DNA from: Drechslera avenae
Taxonomy: Eukaryota > Ascomycota > Dothideomycetes > Pleosporales > Pleosporaceae
Direction of reading: 5' to 3'
Assembly: GCA_034640345.1 (NCBI GenBank)
Contig: JAXRVH010000036.1
Span: 62,001 to 126,000, forward strand
DNA: 64,000 bases
Shown here: positions 12,556 through 24,564 of the stretch, in pieces
Position numbering within the stretch: the first letter of the stretch is position 1
Layout of the letters: every line of letters starts with the position of its first letter
The notes under the pieces: generated by a model
The model's database searches: none
Told to the model about the DNA's origin: nothing
What the model saw: the letters and a program-made list of their open reading frames with translations, nothing else
Program-made: the position numbers and the translations under genes

Positions 12556-13978
12556 CTCTTAAGAATAGAGACTAATATATTTTTTTATAATCTTTTTTAT
12601 TAAAATACTCCTACTATATAATATAAACTTTATTTAAATAACTTTTATAAAAGCTAACTACTAACGTAATATTATATTACTAAGACTTAATAGCTACTAA
12701 TAGGTAGTAAAGATTAACTATAATAACTATAATATAATTATAATACTAATACTACTAAGTATTTATAATATAGTAGAGATAGCTATCTTAATACTATCTT
12801 CTATACGTAGACTTAACCTAATATCTGATACCTAATATTAAATACTAATACTAATACCAATACTAATACTAATATTAATATTAATACTATTCTTTTCTTA
12901 CTAGCTATTACTAATACTATACGCTATTACTATTACTATTACTATTACTATTACTATTACTATTATTACTACTATTACTATCTACTTATTACCTATTAGT
13001 ATATTACTACCTACTTTAATATCTACCTTTACGCCTAGCTCTACGCCTACCTCTATATCTACATATACTAGTATGAATATTTAAGTAACCTCTACTATAA
13101 TAAGAAGGTAGCCTAGTATCTTATAATATCTATAGTATATAATAAGGTTATTTAGAAACTACTTCTAGTAGAGTTAAATAGAGTAATACTTCTTAAGCGC
13201 TCTACTTAAGGCTATTAACTTATCTAGCTAGTCTTAGATAAATATTATTACGCTAGCTAATAAGTCTATCTATAGCTATAGATAGTAGACTATAGTATAT
13301 AGAGTAACTAGAAGGAGCCTTATATTCTATTATTTAGTAGTATTATATCTATTACTTAAACTTAGAAGATATTCTTATATATATAAGAGATAGTAGTATA
13401 GAAAGATATAGCGTAGACTAGAGTAATATAGTAGTATATTAAGATAGATAGTATAGTAACTAGAAAGAATACTATTATTAATAATCTAGATAAGTTTAGT
13501 ACTATTATTATATATAGCTCTATCTAGTATAAAGGTATAGCTTACTATAGGTAAGTTAATAGCTAAGTATAGTAATATAATTTTTATTCTTTATTAAGAG
13601 AGAGAAGTAAGTTCTAAGATACTTCTAACTAAAAAAATAGACTAGCCTAAATAATATATCTAAGATAGAAGAAGATGATAATATGTAAAGAAATAAGTAA
13701 AAGTATTACTAGCTAGAAGCTTTATAAATATATATTACTACTATAATAGTATTATTATTAATACTCTATTACGTATTACTTTATTATACTATAACGGAGT
13801 CTCTTTAAGAAGTAATTATATAGAGTTTAATCTTTAATATCTATATATAATAAGTATTAGAATTACTAGCTTTATAGCTTAACTATAGTACTTCTATAGT
13901 ATTATATAATTATATATCTACTACTAGGCCTTATCTATAGCTTTACTATAGCGCTTCTATATTATTATATAATTTATT
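12556..13978 (-). mobile_element. 1.8 kb element family, truncated divergent copy (subfamily 2)
   Basis: The left edge CTCTTAAGAATAGAGACTAA is the complement of the family 3' end, so the copy is on the minus strand. It contains the trinucleotide (ATTACT)n tract, the ORF region and the CTATATAATTACTTCTTAAA segment, which is shared with the copy at 24565 but not with copies A-G. Its 5' portion is missing: it stops at AATTTATTAT, where another copy starts at 13981. Confidence 0.7.
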
Positions 13979-13980
13979 AT

Positions 13981-14851
13981 TGTTTTACAAGTAATATTGA
14001 TACTTAATAGCAGATCTTTATAACGCGGTATTATAGTAATAGTAATATAAGAAAGTAGTTAAGGCGCTATCCTAGCCTCTTATACTTAGTTAAATGCAGT
14101 ATTAACTTAGTAAATATACGTAGGTAGGGTAGCTATAAGCGTATAATAAAGGAACTTTTTTAAATTTAGAACTTCTAAAACGCTTTATACTATTATAATA
14201 TATTATTCTATTATAATATCTTATTCTATTATAACTTATTATTCTATTATAACTTCTTATCTTATTATAACTTCTTATCTTATTATAACACTAATTTATC
14301 TATATCTATAAACGCCTTATTGTCGCTAGAGTGCTATCTTTTATTCTTTAGGTAGATTCTATATGTAGTAAGGTAATAATTTAGGTATAACTATAATTCT
14401 AGTAGTATACTACACTTAAGATTATTATAATAGATTACGTAATACTATAACTAAGCTATATATAAGCTTTAGACGAGCTATAGATAAGCTATAGATAAGA
14501 CCTATTAGTTAAGATATAATTACGTAATAGATAAGCTATAGTAGAGAATATTAAAGTTATATAGTTTAACTCTATAAAGGGTCTAGAAAAATTTTTATAA
14601 AGCTTCTAGTTTACTTCTACTTATTCCTTTGTACACTATAATCTTCTTCTATCTTAGAACTCTCTTAATATCTAATATCTAATCAATTATATTACGCCTA
14701 GCTATTATTACAGACGTAATATATAATATCTTAGATAAGGCTGTATATAAGGATAGCACTAGGCTTATTAAGATTATTAATAATAGTAAACTCTATACTA
14801 CCTACGCAGTCTATCTTAACAAACTACTATATCGCCTTAGTCTACTATTAT
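13981..14851 (+). mobile_element. 1.8 kb element, 5' half of host copy (continues at 18517)
   Basis: Begins TGTTTTACAAGTAATATTG and runs to CGCCTTAGTCTACTATTAT inside the ORF. There a second copy is inserted, duplicating TTAGTCTACTATTAT (14837-14851 and 18502-18516). The 3' half resumes at 18517, so one original element is split by 3.65 kb. The start codon of its ORF reads ATA and the frame is broken. Confidence 0.75.
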
Positions 14852-16200
14852 TGTTTTATAAGTAATATCGATGCTTAATAGCAGATCTTTATAACGCGGT
14901 ATTATAGTAATAATAATATAAGAAAGTAGTTAAGGCGCTATCTTAGCACCTTATACTTAGTTAAATGCGGTATTAACTTAGTAAATGTACGTAGTTAGGG
15001 TAGCTATAAGCGTATAATAAAGGAACTTTTTTAAATTGAGAACTACCGTAACGCATTATACTATTGCAATATATTTTTCTATTATAACGTCCTATTCTAT
15101 TACAACTTCTTATTTTATTATAACTACTTATTCTATTATAACTACTTATCCTATTATAACTTCTTATTCTATTATAACTTCTTATCCTATTATAATTCCT
15201 TATCCTATTATAACGCTAATTTATCTATATCTATAAACGCCTTATTATTACTAGAGTACTATCTTTCGTCCTTTAGCTAGATCCTATAGGTAGTAAGGTA
15301 ATAATTTAGGTGTAACTATAATTCTAGTAGTATACTACACCTATAATTATTATAATAGATTGCGTAATGCTATAACTAAGCTATATATAAGCTTTAAATA
15401 AGCTATAGACGAGCTATAGATAAGCTATAGACAAACTATAGATAAGCTATAGATAAGCTATAGATAGGACCTAGTATTTAGGATATAATTACGCAATAGA
15501 TAAGCTATAGTAGAGAATATTAAAGTTATATAGTTTAACTCTATAAAGGGTCTAGAAAAATTTTAATAAAGCTTCTAGTTTACTTCTACTTATTTCTTTA
15601 TACACTATAATCTTCTCCTATCTTAGAACTCTCTTAATATCTAATATCTAATTAATTATATCGCGCCTAGCTATTATTACGGACGTAATATATAATATCT
15701 TAGATAGAGCTATATATAAAGATAGTACTAGGCTTATTAAGATTATTAATAATAGTAAACTCTATACTACCTATATAGTCTATCTTAATAAACTACTACG
15801 TCGCCTTAGTCTACTATTATATATCCTTCCTAAGTTCTATCTCTTATATATATAAGAACGCCTACTTAGTTTAAAGAACAAAAAGAACACTACTAAACTA
15901 TAGAAGATAAGACTACTCCTAGTTACTCTATATGCGATAGTCTACTACCTTTTACTATAGATAGGCTTATTAGCTAGTACAAAACATTTTATTAAGAACT
16001 AGCTATAGGAGTTAACTAACTTAAGTATAGTACTTAAGAAGTATCTCTTTATCTAATTCTATTATAAGAGGTTTCTAGACAACCTGATTAATTATATAGA
16101 ATATTATAAGTTGCTAGTAGATCTTGTTTTTATAGTAGAGATTACTTAAACGTGTAGATTAGCGTAGATAGTATTAGTTAATAACTATAATAACTATAAT
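14852..16200 (+). mobile_element. 1.8 kb element, 5' part of second-level copy (continues at 18056)
   Basis: Starts TGTTTTATAAGTAATATCG at the insertion point in the host copy. It carries the 18 bp-type repeats at 15060-15210, the AGCTATAGA array at 15390-15470 and the ORF region from about 15658. A third copy, on the opposite strand, is inserted at 16200 with a 14 bp duplication ATAATAACTATAAT (16187-16200, 18042-18055). Confidence 0.75.
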
Positions 16201-18041
16201 TCCTTAAGAATAGAGACTAATATTTTTTTTAATAATCTTTTTTATTAAAATACTCTTACTATATAACATAAACTTTATTTAAATAACTATTATAAACGCT
16301 AATTACTAACTACCTACGTAACGTTATATTGCTCAGACTTAATAGCTACTAGTAAGTAGTAAAAATTAACTATAATAACTATAATAACTATAATAACTAT
16401 AATAACTATAATAACTATAATAACTATAATAACTATAATAACTATAATAATATCTACGCCTATAGCTATAAAGCTATAATATAAAGAAGCTATTATAATA
16501 TAGTAGAGATAGCTATCTTAATACTATCTCTTCTATACAGACCTAATCTAATATCTAATACTTAATACCTAATACTAATATTAATACTAATGCTAATACT
16601 AATGCTAATATTAATATTAATACTATCCTCCTCTTACTAGCTATTACTATTACTATTACTATAAGCTATTGCTGTTACTATTATAATAGTTATAGTTATT
16701 ATTACTATTACTATTACTATAAACTATTACTATTACTATTATTATAGTTATTATAGTTGTTAACTAATACTATCTACGCTAATCTATACGTTTAAGTAAT
16801 CTTCGCTATAAAAAGAAGTTCTACTAGCAACTTATAATATTCTTTATAATTAATAAGGTTATCTAGGAACCTCTTATAATAGAATTAGATAGAGAGATAC
16901 TCCTTAAGTACTATACTTAAGATAGTTAACTCCTATAGCTAGTCCTTAATAAAAAGTTTTACACTAGCTAATAAGCCTATCTATAGTAAAAGGTAGTAGG
17001 CTATTATATATAGAGTAACTAGAAGTAGCCTTATCTTCTATAGTTTAGTAGTGTTCTTTTTGTTCTTTAAACTAAGTAGGCGTTCTTATATATATAAGAG
17101 ATAGAACTTAGGAAGGATATATAATAGTAGACTAAGGCGACGTAGTAGTTTATTAAGATAGACTACGTAGGTAGTATAGAGTTTGCTATTATTAATAATC
17201 TTAATAAGCCTAGTGCTATTCTTATATATAGCCTTATCTAAGATATTGTATATTATGTCTATAATAATAGCTAGGCGCGATATAATTAATTAGATATTAG
17301 ATATTAAGAGAGTTCTAAGATAGGAGAAGATTATAGTGTATAAAGAAATAAGTAGAAGTAAACTAGAAGCTTTATTAAAATTTTTCTAGACCCTTTATAG
17401 AGTTAAACTATATAACTTTAATATTCTCTACTATAGCTTATCTATTGCGTAATTATATCCTAAATACTAAGTCTTATCTATAGCTTATCTACAGCTCGTC
17501 TATAGCTTATTTAAAGCTTATATATAGCTTAGTTATAGTATTATATAATCTAGTATAATAATCTTAGGTGTAGTATACTACTAGAATTACAGTTACACCT
17601 AAATTATTTTCTTACTACCTATAGGATCTAGCTAAAGAATAAAAAAGGATAGCACTTTAGCGATAATAAGGCGTTTATAGATATAGACAAATTAGCGTTA
17701 TAATAGAATAAGGAGTTATAATAGAATAAGGAGTTGCAATAGGATAAGTAGTTATAATAGAATAAGTAGTTGTAATAGGATAAGGAGTTATAATAGAATA
17801 AGACGTTGTAATAGAATAATATATTATAATAGTATAATGCGTTGCGGTAATTCTAAATTTAAAAAAGTTTCTTTATTATACGCTTATAGCTACTCTACCT
17901 ACATATATTTACTAAGTTAATACTACATTTAACTAAGTATAAGGTACTAGGATAGCACCTTAACTACTTTCTTATATTACTGTTACTACAATACCGCGTT
18001 ATAAAGATCTACTATTAAGCATAAATATTACTTATAAAATA
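16201..18041 (-). mobile_element. 1.8 kb element, complete inverted copy (innermost)
   Basis: Complete minus-strand copy, 1841 bp. The left edge TCCTTAAGAATAGAGACTAA is the family 3' end and the right edge complements the family 5' end (ATTTTATAAGTAATATTTATGC). Flanked by the 14 bp duplication ATAATAACTATAAT. It is the youngest insertion of the nest because it interrupts the copy that itself interrupts another. It carries an expanded 9 bp minisatellite. Confidence 0.8.
16368..16448. repeat. 9 bp minisatellite (AACTATAAT) x9 inside element copy
   Basis: Nine uninterrupted copies of AACTATAAT. The same position in the other copies carries about two to five units, sometimes with G or C variants (TTGTTATAG-type on the other strand). 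Array length is therefore variable between copies of one family. Confidence 0.9.
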
Positions 18042-18055
18042 ATAATAACTATAAT

Positions 18056-18501
18056 AATAGTAATAGTAATAGCTTATAGTAATAGTAATAGTAATAGCTA
18101 GTAAGGGGAGGATAGTATTAATATTAATATTAGTATTAGTATTAGTATTAGCATTAATATTAGTATTAGGTATCAAGCATTAGATATTAGGTTAGGTCTA
18201 CGTAGAGGAGATAGTATTAAGATAGCTATCTCTACTATATTATAATAGCTTAGTTATATTATAGCTTTATAGCTATAGGCGTAGATATTATTATAGTTAT
18301 TATAGTTATTATAGTTATTATAGTTATTATAGTTAATTTTTGCTACTTGCTAGTAGCTATTAAGTCTTAGCAACATAACGTTACGTAGGTAGTTAGTAAT
18401 TAGCGTTTATAATAGTTATTTAAACAAAGTTTATATTGTATAGTAGGAGTATTTTAACAAAAAAGATTATTAAAAAATATATTAGTCTCTATTCTTAAGA
18501 G
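18056..18501 (+). mobile_element. 1.8 kb element, 3' part of second-level copy
   Basis: Continues the copy started at 14852 after the inverted insertion: AAT-type trinucleotide tract, ATTAGT hexamers, TTATTATAG 9 bp units and the terminal CTATTCTTAAGAG. The 15 bp duplication of the outer insertion follows at 18502-18516. Confidence 0.75.
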
Positions 18502-18516
18502 TTAGTCTACTATTAT

Positions 18517-19354
18517 ATATTCTTTCTAAGTTCTATCTCTAATATATATAAGAACGCCTACTTAGTTTAAAGACTAAAAAGAATACTACTAAACTATAGA
18601 AGATAAGGCTGCTCCTAGTTACTCTATATACGATAGCCTACTATCTTTTACTATAGATAGGCTTGTTAGCTAGTGCAAAACTTTTTATTAAGGACTAGCT
18701 ATAGGAGTTAACTAACTTAAGTATAGTACTTAAGGAGTATCTCTCTATCTAATTCTATTATAAGAGGTTCCTAGATAACCTTATTAATTACAAAGAATAT
18801 TATAAGCTACTAGTAGATCTTCTTTTTATAGCGGAGATTACTCGAACGTATAGATTAGTGTAGATAGTATTAGTTAATAACTATACTAACTATAATAATA
18901 GTAATAGTAATAGTAATAATAACTACAACTATAATAATAGCAATAGTAATAGCTTATAGCAATAGTAATAGTAATAGCTAGTAAGAGGAGGATAGTATTA
19001 ATATTAATATTAGTATTAGTATTAGTATTAGCATTAATATTAGTATTAGGTATTAAGCATTAGATATTAGGTTAGGTCTACGTAGAGGAGATAGTATTAA
19101 GATAGCTATCTCTACTATATTATAATAGCTTAGTTATATTATAGCTTTATAGCTATAGGCGTAGATATTATTATAGTTATTGTAGTTAATTTTTGCTGCC
19201 TACTAGTAGCTATTAAGTCTTAGTAATATAACGTTACGTAGATAGTTAGTAATTAGCGTTTATAATAGTTATTTAAATAAAGTTTATATTATATAGTAGG
19301 AGTATTTTAATAAAAAAGATCATTAAAAAATATATTAGTCTCTATCCTTAAGAG
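18517..19354 (+). mobile_element. 1.8 kb element, 3' half of host copy
   Basis: Resumes within the ORF (ATATTCTTTCTAAGTTCTATC) exactly where the 5' half stopped at 14851 and ends CCTTAAGAG at 19354. Plus-strand Gypsy RNase H sequence follows directly. No clear duplication links 13971-13980 with 19355 onward, so the flank may have been rearranged. Confidence 0.7.
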
Positions 19355-19503
19355 AATAAAGAACTTATAGTAGTAGTAAAATATATAGAGGCTTAGACTC
19401 TAAAACTTATAAGTATTAGAAGACTATTTATAGTACTTACTAACTATAAAAATCTATAGTACTTTATATAAGCCTATATATTAAGTAAGAGATAATATTA
19501 CTA
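19355..19503 (+). mobile_element. Ty3/Gypsy RNase H fragment
   Basis: Plus-strand reading NKELIVVVKYIEAQTLKL followed by NYKNLQYFIQ corresponds to the Gypsy RNase H block (DKELLA-V--E-W, then DHKNLEYF). It is interrupted by the Fot1 copy at 19504 with a TA duplication and resumes at 21357. Confidence 0.75.
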
Positions 19504-21354
19504 ACGTAGTTAATAAGCGAGCGCTGTAAGTAAGCGAGCGCTACACTCTACTAACTTTTATAACTTTAAAGCGATATATCTTAATAACGCGATAATATTA
19601 TTACTAGATATTAATATAGTAGACTACTCTATATTAATAGTATTAGTGTTATATATACGTAAGTTATACTTAGTCTTCTTACACCTAGTATAGCGCCTTT
19701 AAGCGCGCTAGCTAAGGCCTAATCGCGCTTCTTCTTAATGCTCTTTATAAGTAATCTACTAGTTAGCCTTATTTTAAGCTAGTATAATCTCTCTAGCGCC
19801 CTTTATAAGTACTCTATACTTTTATATACGCCTTTTAGAGTACTACCTACGCGCTAACGCTGCGCTATTAGCCTTCTTAAGACTAGAGATCTAATCGCGT
19901 ATTAGCTTAGTAGAGAGTATTATTACCTTAGCGCTCTTTTTAAGCTAATTAATTACCTTAATAATTAAAGCTAGTAATAAGCTCTTATACTAGCGTACGC
20001 GCTTATATATTAGACTTAACTAAGACTTAAGCTTATATACGTTGCTTAGTATATAAGCCTTCTAGAGAGCTTCTAGTAGAGTAGCTAGAGTTAGTGTACG
20101 TAGCTATACGTCTAGCTTTAATAGAATAGTATCTAGCTAGAGAGAAATAAGGCCTATACTATAGAAAGCTAATTAGATATTAGCTAGTATAAACGCTTAA
20201 TTAAACGCTATCTTAAAGGCTAGCAGAAACTTAAGCTTAGTAATATAGTTAATATAGTAGTAGATTAGGCTCTCTACCTTATAGCTATACGCGCGCTTTA
20301 ATAGCGCAAAGCAGCTAACGTTAAGCAGCTAGAGTAAGTAAGATAAGTAAGATAGTATATAGAGTATATAGATATTATTCTCCTTATAGAGCTCTTAAAA
20401 CTTAAGCAACTAGTAGCTCTTATAGCTATTAAGGATAAGTAGGTAGCGCGCCCCTATACTATAAGCCTATATATAAGCGTTAAAGTGCTTTAGCTTACTT
20501 AACTTCTAGCTTATTATTAGTTTAGCTATTATTAGTAACTATAATTGCCTAGTTACGTAGGATCTTAGCTTTCTTATACTAGGTAGATAGGTAATACTAG
20601 CTAGCGAAGATAAAGAATAGTAGCACTAACTAGCTAGCAGCACTAATAGTAGTAATTAGTGTTACCTACTTATAATTACTTAGCTAGATAGTCTTTAGCT
20701 TACCTCTCCTCTCTAATACTATTATAATAAGCTAAGTTATAATCTTACCTATTATAAAGCTAGCTTTATTAAAGTTATAGATATCCTTATTATAGATACT
20801 ATACTAGGCCTTTATCTAGTCTACTAGCTTAAACTAGCCTCTAATTAGAGCTAGATTCTTATATAGAGCTCTCTACCTATTATACGCTTAATTAAAACGC
20901 GTTATAAGACTATCTATACGCTTAATAAAGTTAGCTAGCTACTTCTACCTAATCTACCTAGCGCTACGTATAGCTAGTAGCTTATTAGCTATATTACGTA
21001 TAGCTACGTAGGTAGGCGTAAATCTATACTAGTCTAGGTAAAGTATATAGCTAATAATTACCTCCTCTTCTCTCTAGGTAAGCTTCCTTAAGTTAGGCTA
21101 GTAATCGCGTTAGGTAGGTATACTAGCGTATTAGCGGCAGATTAATTATTTAGATATATTATAGATAGTAGTAGTACTATAATTACTCTACACTTAATAA
21201 GAGTTAATAGAAAAGATAGTAAGTTAAATATCTAATTTATTTAATAATAATAGAGTAGCGTTGCGTTAAGCTATTATAGGTTAAAATTAGTAAGGTGCAA
21301 AAGTTAGTAGAGTACAGCGCTTACTTACCTATAGCGCTCGCTTACTAACTACGT
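19504..21354 (-). mobile_element. Fot1/pogo-type DNA transposon, copy 2 (dead)
   Basis: Bounded by TA at 19502-19503 and 21355-21356, with inverted ends ACGTAGTTAATAAGCGAGCG and its complement CGCTCGCTTACTAACTACGT. The subterminal GCGAGCGCTGTAAGTAAGC and AAAGTTAGTAGAGT blocks are mirrored too. The interior on the minus strand aligns with copy 3 (for example CTTTAATAAAGCTAGCTTTA near 20760). It retains more CpG than its neighbours but many stops. 1851 bp. Confidence 0.85.
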
Positions 21355-22515
21355 TAGTCTAAATTCTTATCTAGATTCTACTATAAGTTATAGTTTAGAC
21401 TAGGCTACCTAGCTACCTTACCTAATATACTAAGTAGACGTAACTCAGATATAAAGAGAAATTAGAGAATAAAATTATATATAATAAACTCTATTATAAT
21501 AAGAACTATAAGAATAAAGAACTAAAGTTAACCTAATCTATATCTAAGAGAAGTAACTCTTTTTATTAATACCTATATATAGTGTTTATAGAATAATACT
21601 ATAAAATTAGATAGTAGCTACCTAGCTAGACTAAAAGTAGTATAGAAGAATACTAGAATATTTCTACCTAAGACTAATATAAAGTTATAGATTAGTAACT
21701 ATACTCTATCTATATATAGTATACTTCTTTAGTAAGAAGTTACTTAGCTCTCTTTATAAAAGCCTCTAATTACTATAGTAATCTAATATATATATAAGTT
21801 AAACCTATTAGAATACTTAGATAAAAATACTATATTCTAGATTATATAAAGAGACTACTACTAAAATAGTATATTAGAAGATATAGTAAGATATATCTAA
21901 AACTTTTATTACTATAGTATATACGCCTTATAGCTAAAATATTAGAGACTTCTCTAACTTATACTAGTAGTAGATAGGTTCTAGTTATAAATTTTAATAA
22001 ATTTTATAATAAAACTCTCTTAAACAAAAGAGAATATCTTAAAATTCTTATTAGTTATTATAGACTAACTATTAAAGCATATTTAGCTAAAGGCTATAAC
22101 TTTAATAATATTAGAGGTATATATAGAATATTTCTAAGATATATAGTAGTAATTCTATAGATTTCTCTTAAGTATTATTATAGACTATAGATTAGACTAG
22201 CTAGAATACTTCTAGAAACTACTATATAAAATAGTAAAGATTAAGTAATTACTATCTATAATATACTATTTCTAGATAGATAGAGGTATAGAATAAATAA
22301 ACTAAGAAGTATAGATAGTTCTAAAAGTAATAGTTAATTTCTTATAGATAGACTAGCCTCTTTACCTTCTTATATACTAGCTTACTTTAAATAATAGCGA
22401 CTTCTTAGTTATAGGCTTAAGCTCTAACTTACTAGTTAATAGATATACTATAGCTCTAATCTAGACTTAAGTAGAAATACTTATAAGTATAAAGACTCTA
22501 AAAAGAAAATTAGTA
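21355..22515 (+). mobile_element. Ty3/Gypsy RNase H end and integrase, RIP-degraded
   Basis: Continues the frame broken at 19503: EFLSRFYYKLQFRLG-LATLPNILSRR is the family RNase H tail (EFLS-F-F-I--R-G---G-ADALSRR). About 300 codons later comes the integrase core and tail: IDRGIEQINQEVQ (normally TDGQTER-NQ-LE), then QP-YLLIYQLTLNNSDFLVIGLSS (normally AEFA-NNS----TG-SPF). Stops fall at Gln/Trp-type codons. Cut by Fot1 copy 3 at 22516. Confidence 0.75.
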
Positions 22516-24362
22516 ACGTAGTTTATAAGCGAGCGAGTACTCTAAGCGAGTAAGTATCTCTCTACTAGCGTATTAACGTTAATATAATAATATATTATAT
22601 CTTAACTATATAGGTCTTAAATAACCTATAATTAATTAGATTTCTAACTTACTCTTTTTAATATTAATTTCTAATATATTTAAAGTATAAAGCGCGCTAA
22701 TAAAGTCTATAATATCTTCTAAATAACTTTATCTTATTAATACGCTAGAAGATACTTCTAACGCGACTATAAAGCGAACTTAAAGCGCCTAAATAAGCTA
22801 GAAGAGGAGGCTATAGTTAAGCGTATTCTTAAAGAGTCTACATAAGAATTTACGCCTATAAAGGCTAATATTTAAGTAATAGCTAATAAACTCTTATATA
22901 AGTATACTAGTAACTCTATTAGTAAGAACTAAGTTAATAACTTTATTAAGAGAACTCTAGAGCTCTATATACGCTAGAGCTATTTTTATAATTACTAGTA
23001 AGCTACCTATAAGGATCTAGTAGCTATCTAGCACTAGTTTAATCTAGTTAAGTCTATAAAGAAGAGGTAGAGAATTATAGATAATAATATCTATAACTTT
23101 AATAAAACTAGCTTTATAATAAGTAAGATTTTATTATAGATAGTTATTATAGTCTTAGAGAGATATAAGGAAAAGAAGTAGATATAACTAGGTAACTATA
23201 AGTAGGTTACTATAATCTAAGACGTAGGCGTATTAGGTTACTAGATATCTCTCTTTATTATCTTTATAGGTAAGATACTTATTAATATCTAGTTTAAAAA
23301 TTTACTTTCTAATTAGGTCCTTAAGGTTAGCTCTAATAGCTAGATAAATAATTAGCTTAGGCTTACTTAGTTAAATTACTTTAAGAAGTATATAAGACAC
23401 TATACTATTAGTAGATACTAACTACTAATTATTAATAGCTATAAGAGCTATTACTTAATTAATTTTTAAGATTACTATAAGAAAAAAAATATTATTCTTC
23501 TCTATATACTTACCTACTCTTTGTACCTCTTATAGCCTCTTAATATTACTTACTTTTTACTATTAAAGCGCGTATATAGTAATATAATCTTAGGCTTAGT
23601 ATATAACTATATCTACTATATTAGTAAAGAGATCTTTCTACTAGCCTTTAAAGTAGCTTTTAAGTAGACTTTTATAAAAGAGAATATATAGGTAGGCTTT
23701 AGAGGTACTAGTCTAGTCTTATATAACCTATAGGCTATACTATTAAAGCTTAATATAGTATTATAGACGCTAACCTAATTACTATAATAGATAGACGCCT
23801 AGAAGGTAAAGATACTATATAATACCTATAAAGTTAAGGCTTAAAGTACTCTTATTTAATAGAGAGTAAGAAATTACTCTAGGTCTTCTATAAGTTTACT
23901 TAATAAGAAGGTTATATAGCTAAGTAAAGGCGTATAGTAGATAGTATATAAAATAGTATTACTATATTAGAAGATAAGTACTCTTTAAGAGGCTCTTAAT
24001 ATAGTAAATAAGTATAAGAGCTATAAGTAATAATATATATAGATAGAGAAGACTCTTACTATAGGTAAAGTATAAGAAGTATTAGCTAAATAGGCAGGTA
24101 GTAGTTATAGTAATAGTAAGAGTATATTAAAGAGAGTATAAAGAGAAAGGTAGTATAAGTATTATAAGTAGACTAGATATAACGCTTATACCTATATAGT
24201 TAAGATAGATAGTATAAGTAATAGTAGTAATTCTAAAAATTAATTTAGTATATTACAATAGTTTATTAACTATAATAAAAGACTATAATAACGTGTTAAT
24301 ATTAACGCGCTAGTAGAGAGGTACTTACTCGCTTAGAGTACTTACTTACTTATAAACTACGT
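22516..24362 (+). mobile_element. Fot1/pogo-type DNA transposon, copy 3 (best transposase remnant)
   Basis: TA at 22514-22515 and 24363-24364; inverted ends ACGTAGTTTATAAGCGAG / CTTATAAACTACGT; mirrored AGTACTCTAAGCGAGTAAG and CTCTCTACTAGCG. The transposase reads in one plus-strand frame from about 22800. It has a CENP-B-like HTH region (SKNQVNNFIKRTLEL near 22930), first catalytic block NFNKTSF near 23100 (family NFDETGF), second block IINSYKSYY near 23430 (family LDGHESH), LYLLQPLNI near 23530 (family SSHLLQPLDV), and FKQTFIKENIQVGFRGTSLVLYN after that. Catalytic Asp codons read Asn, a G-to-A change. Confidence 0.9.
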
Positions 24363-24564
24363 TATACTTTATAAAATATCTTTAAGATAGATAGATATTT
24401 ATCTAAGTAGCTATAGTATTTATATAATAATAATAGTAAAAGTCTACTAATTTATTTTACTACTTTATAGAAAGATTTTAGATAAGTAATAAGATTTAGT
24501 TCTTAATATATAATATAAGGATAGTCTAAGCTAGCTAAAAACTTAACTAGCTCTAGATAAAGTA
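24363..24564 (+). other. Unassigned coding-like fragment between Fot1 copy 3 and the 1.8 kb element
   Basis: Joins to 26409 onward when the element at 24565 is removed, because CTAGATAAAGTA is duplicated at 24553-24564 and 26397-26408. No domain recognised. It may or may not belong to the same retroelement as 21355-22515. Confidence 0.35.

Noticed and set aside
15036..15236. 66-codon plus-strand frame
   Set aside because: Translation of the ~18 bp tandem unit in the element 5' region.
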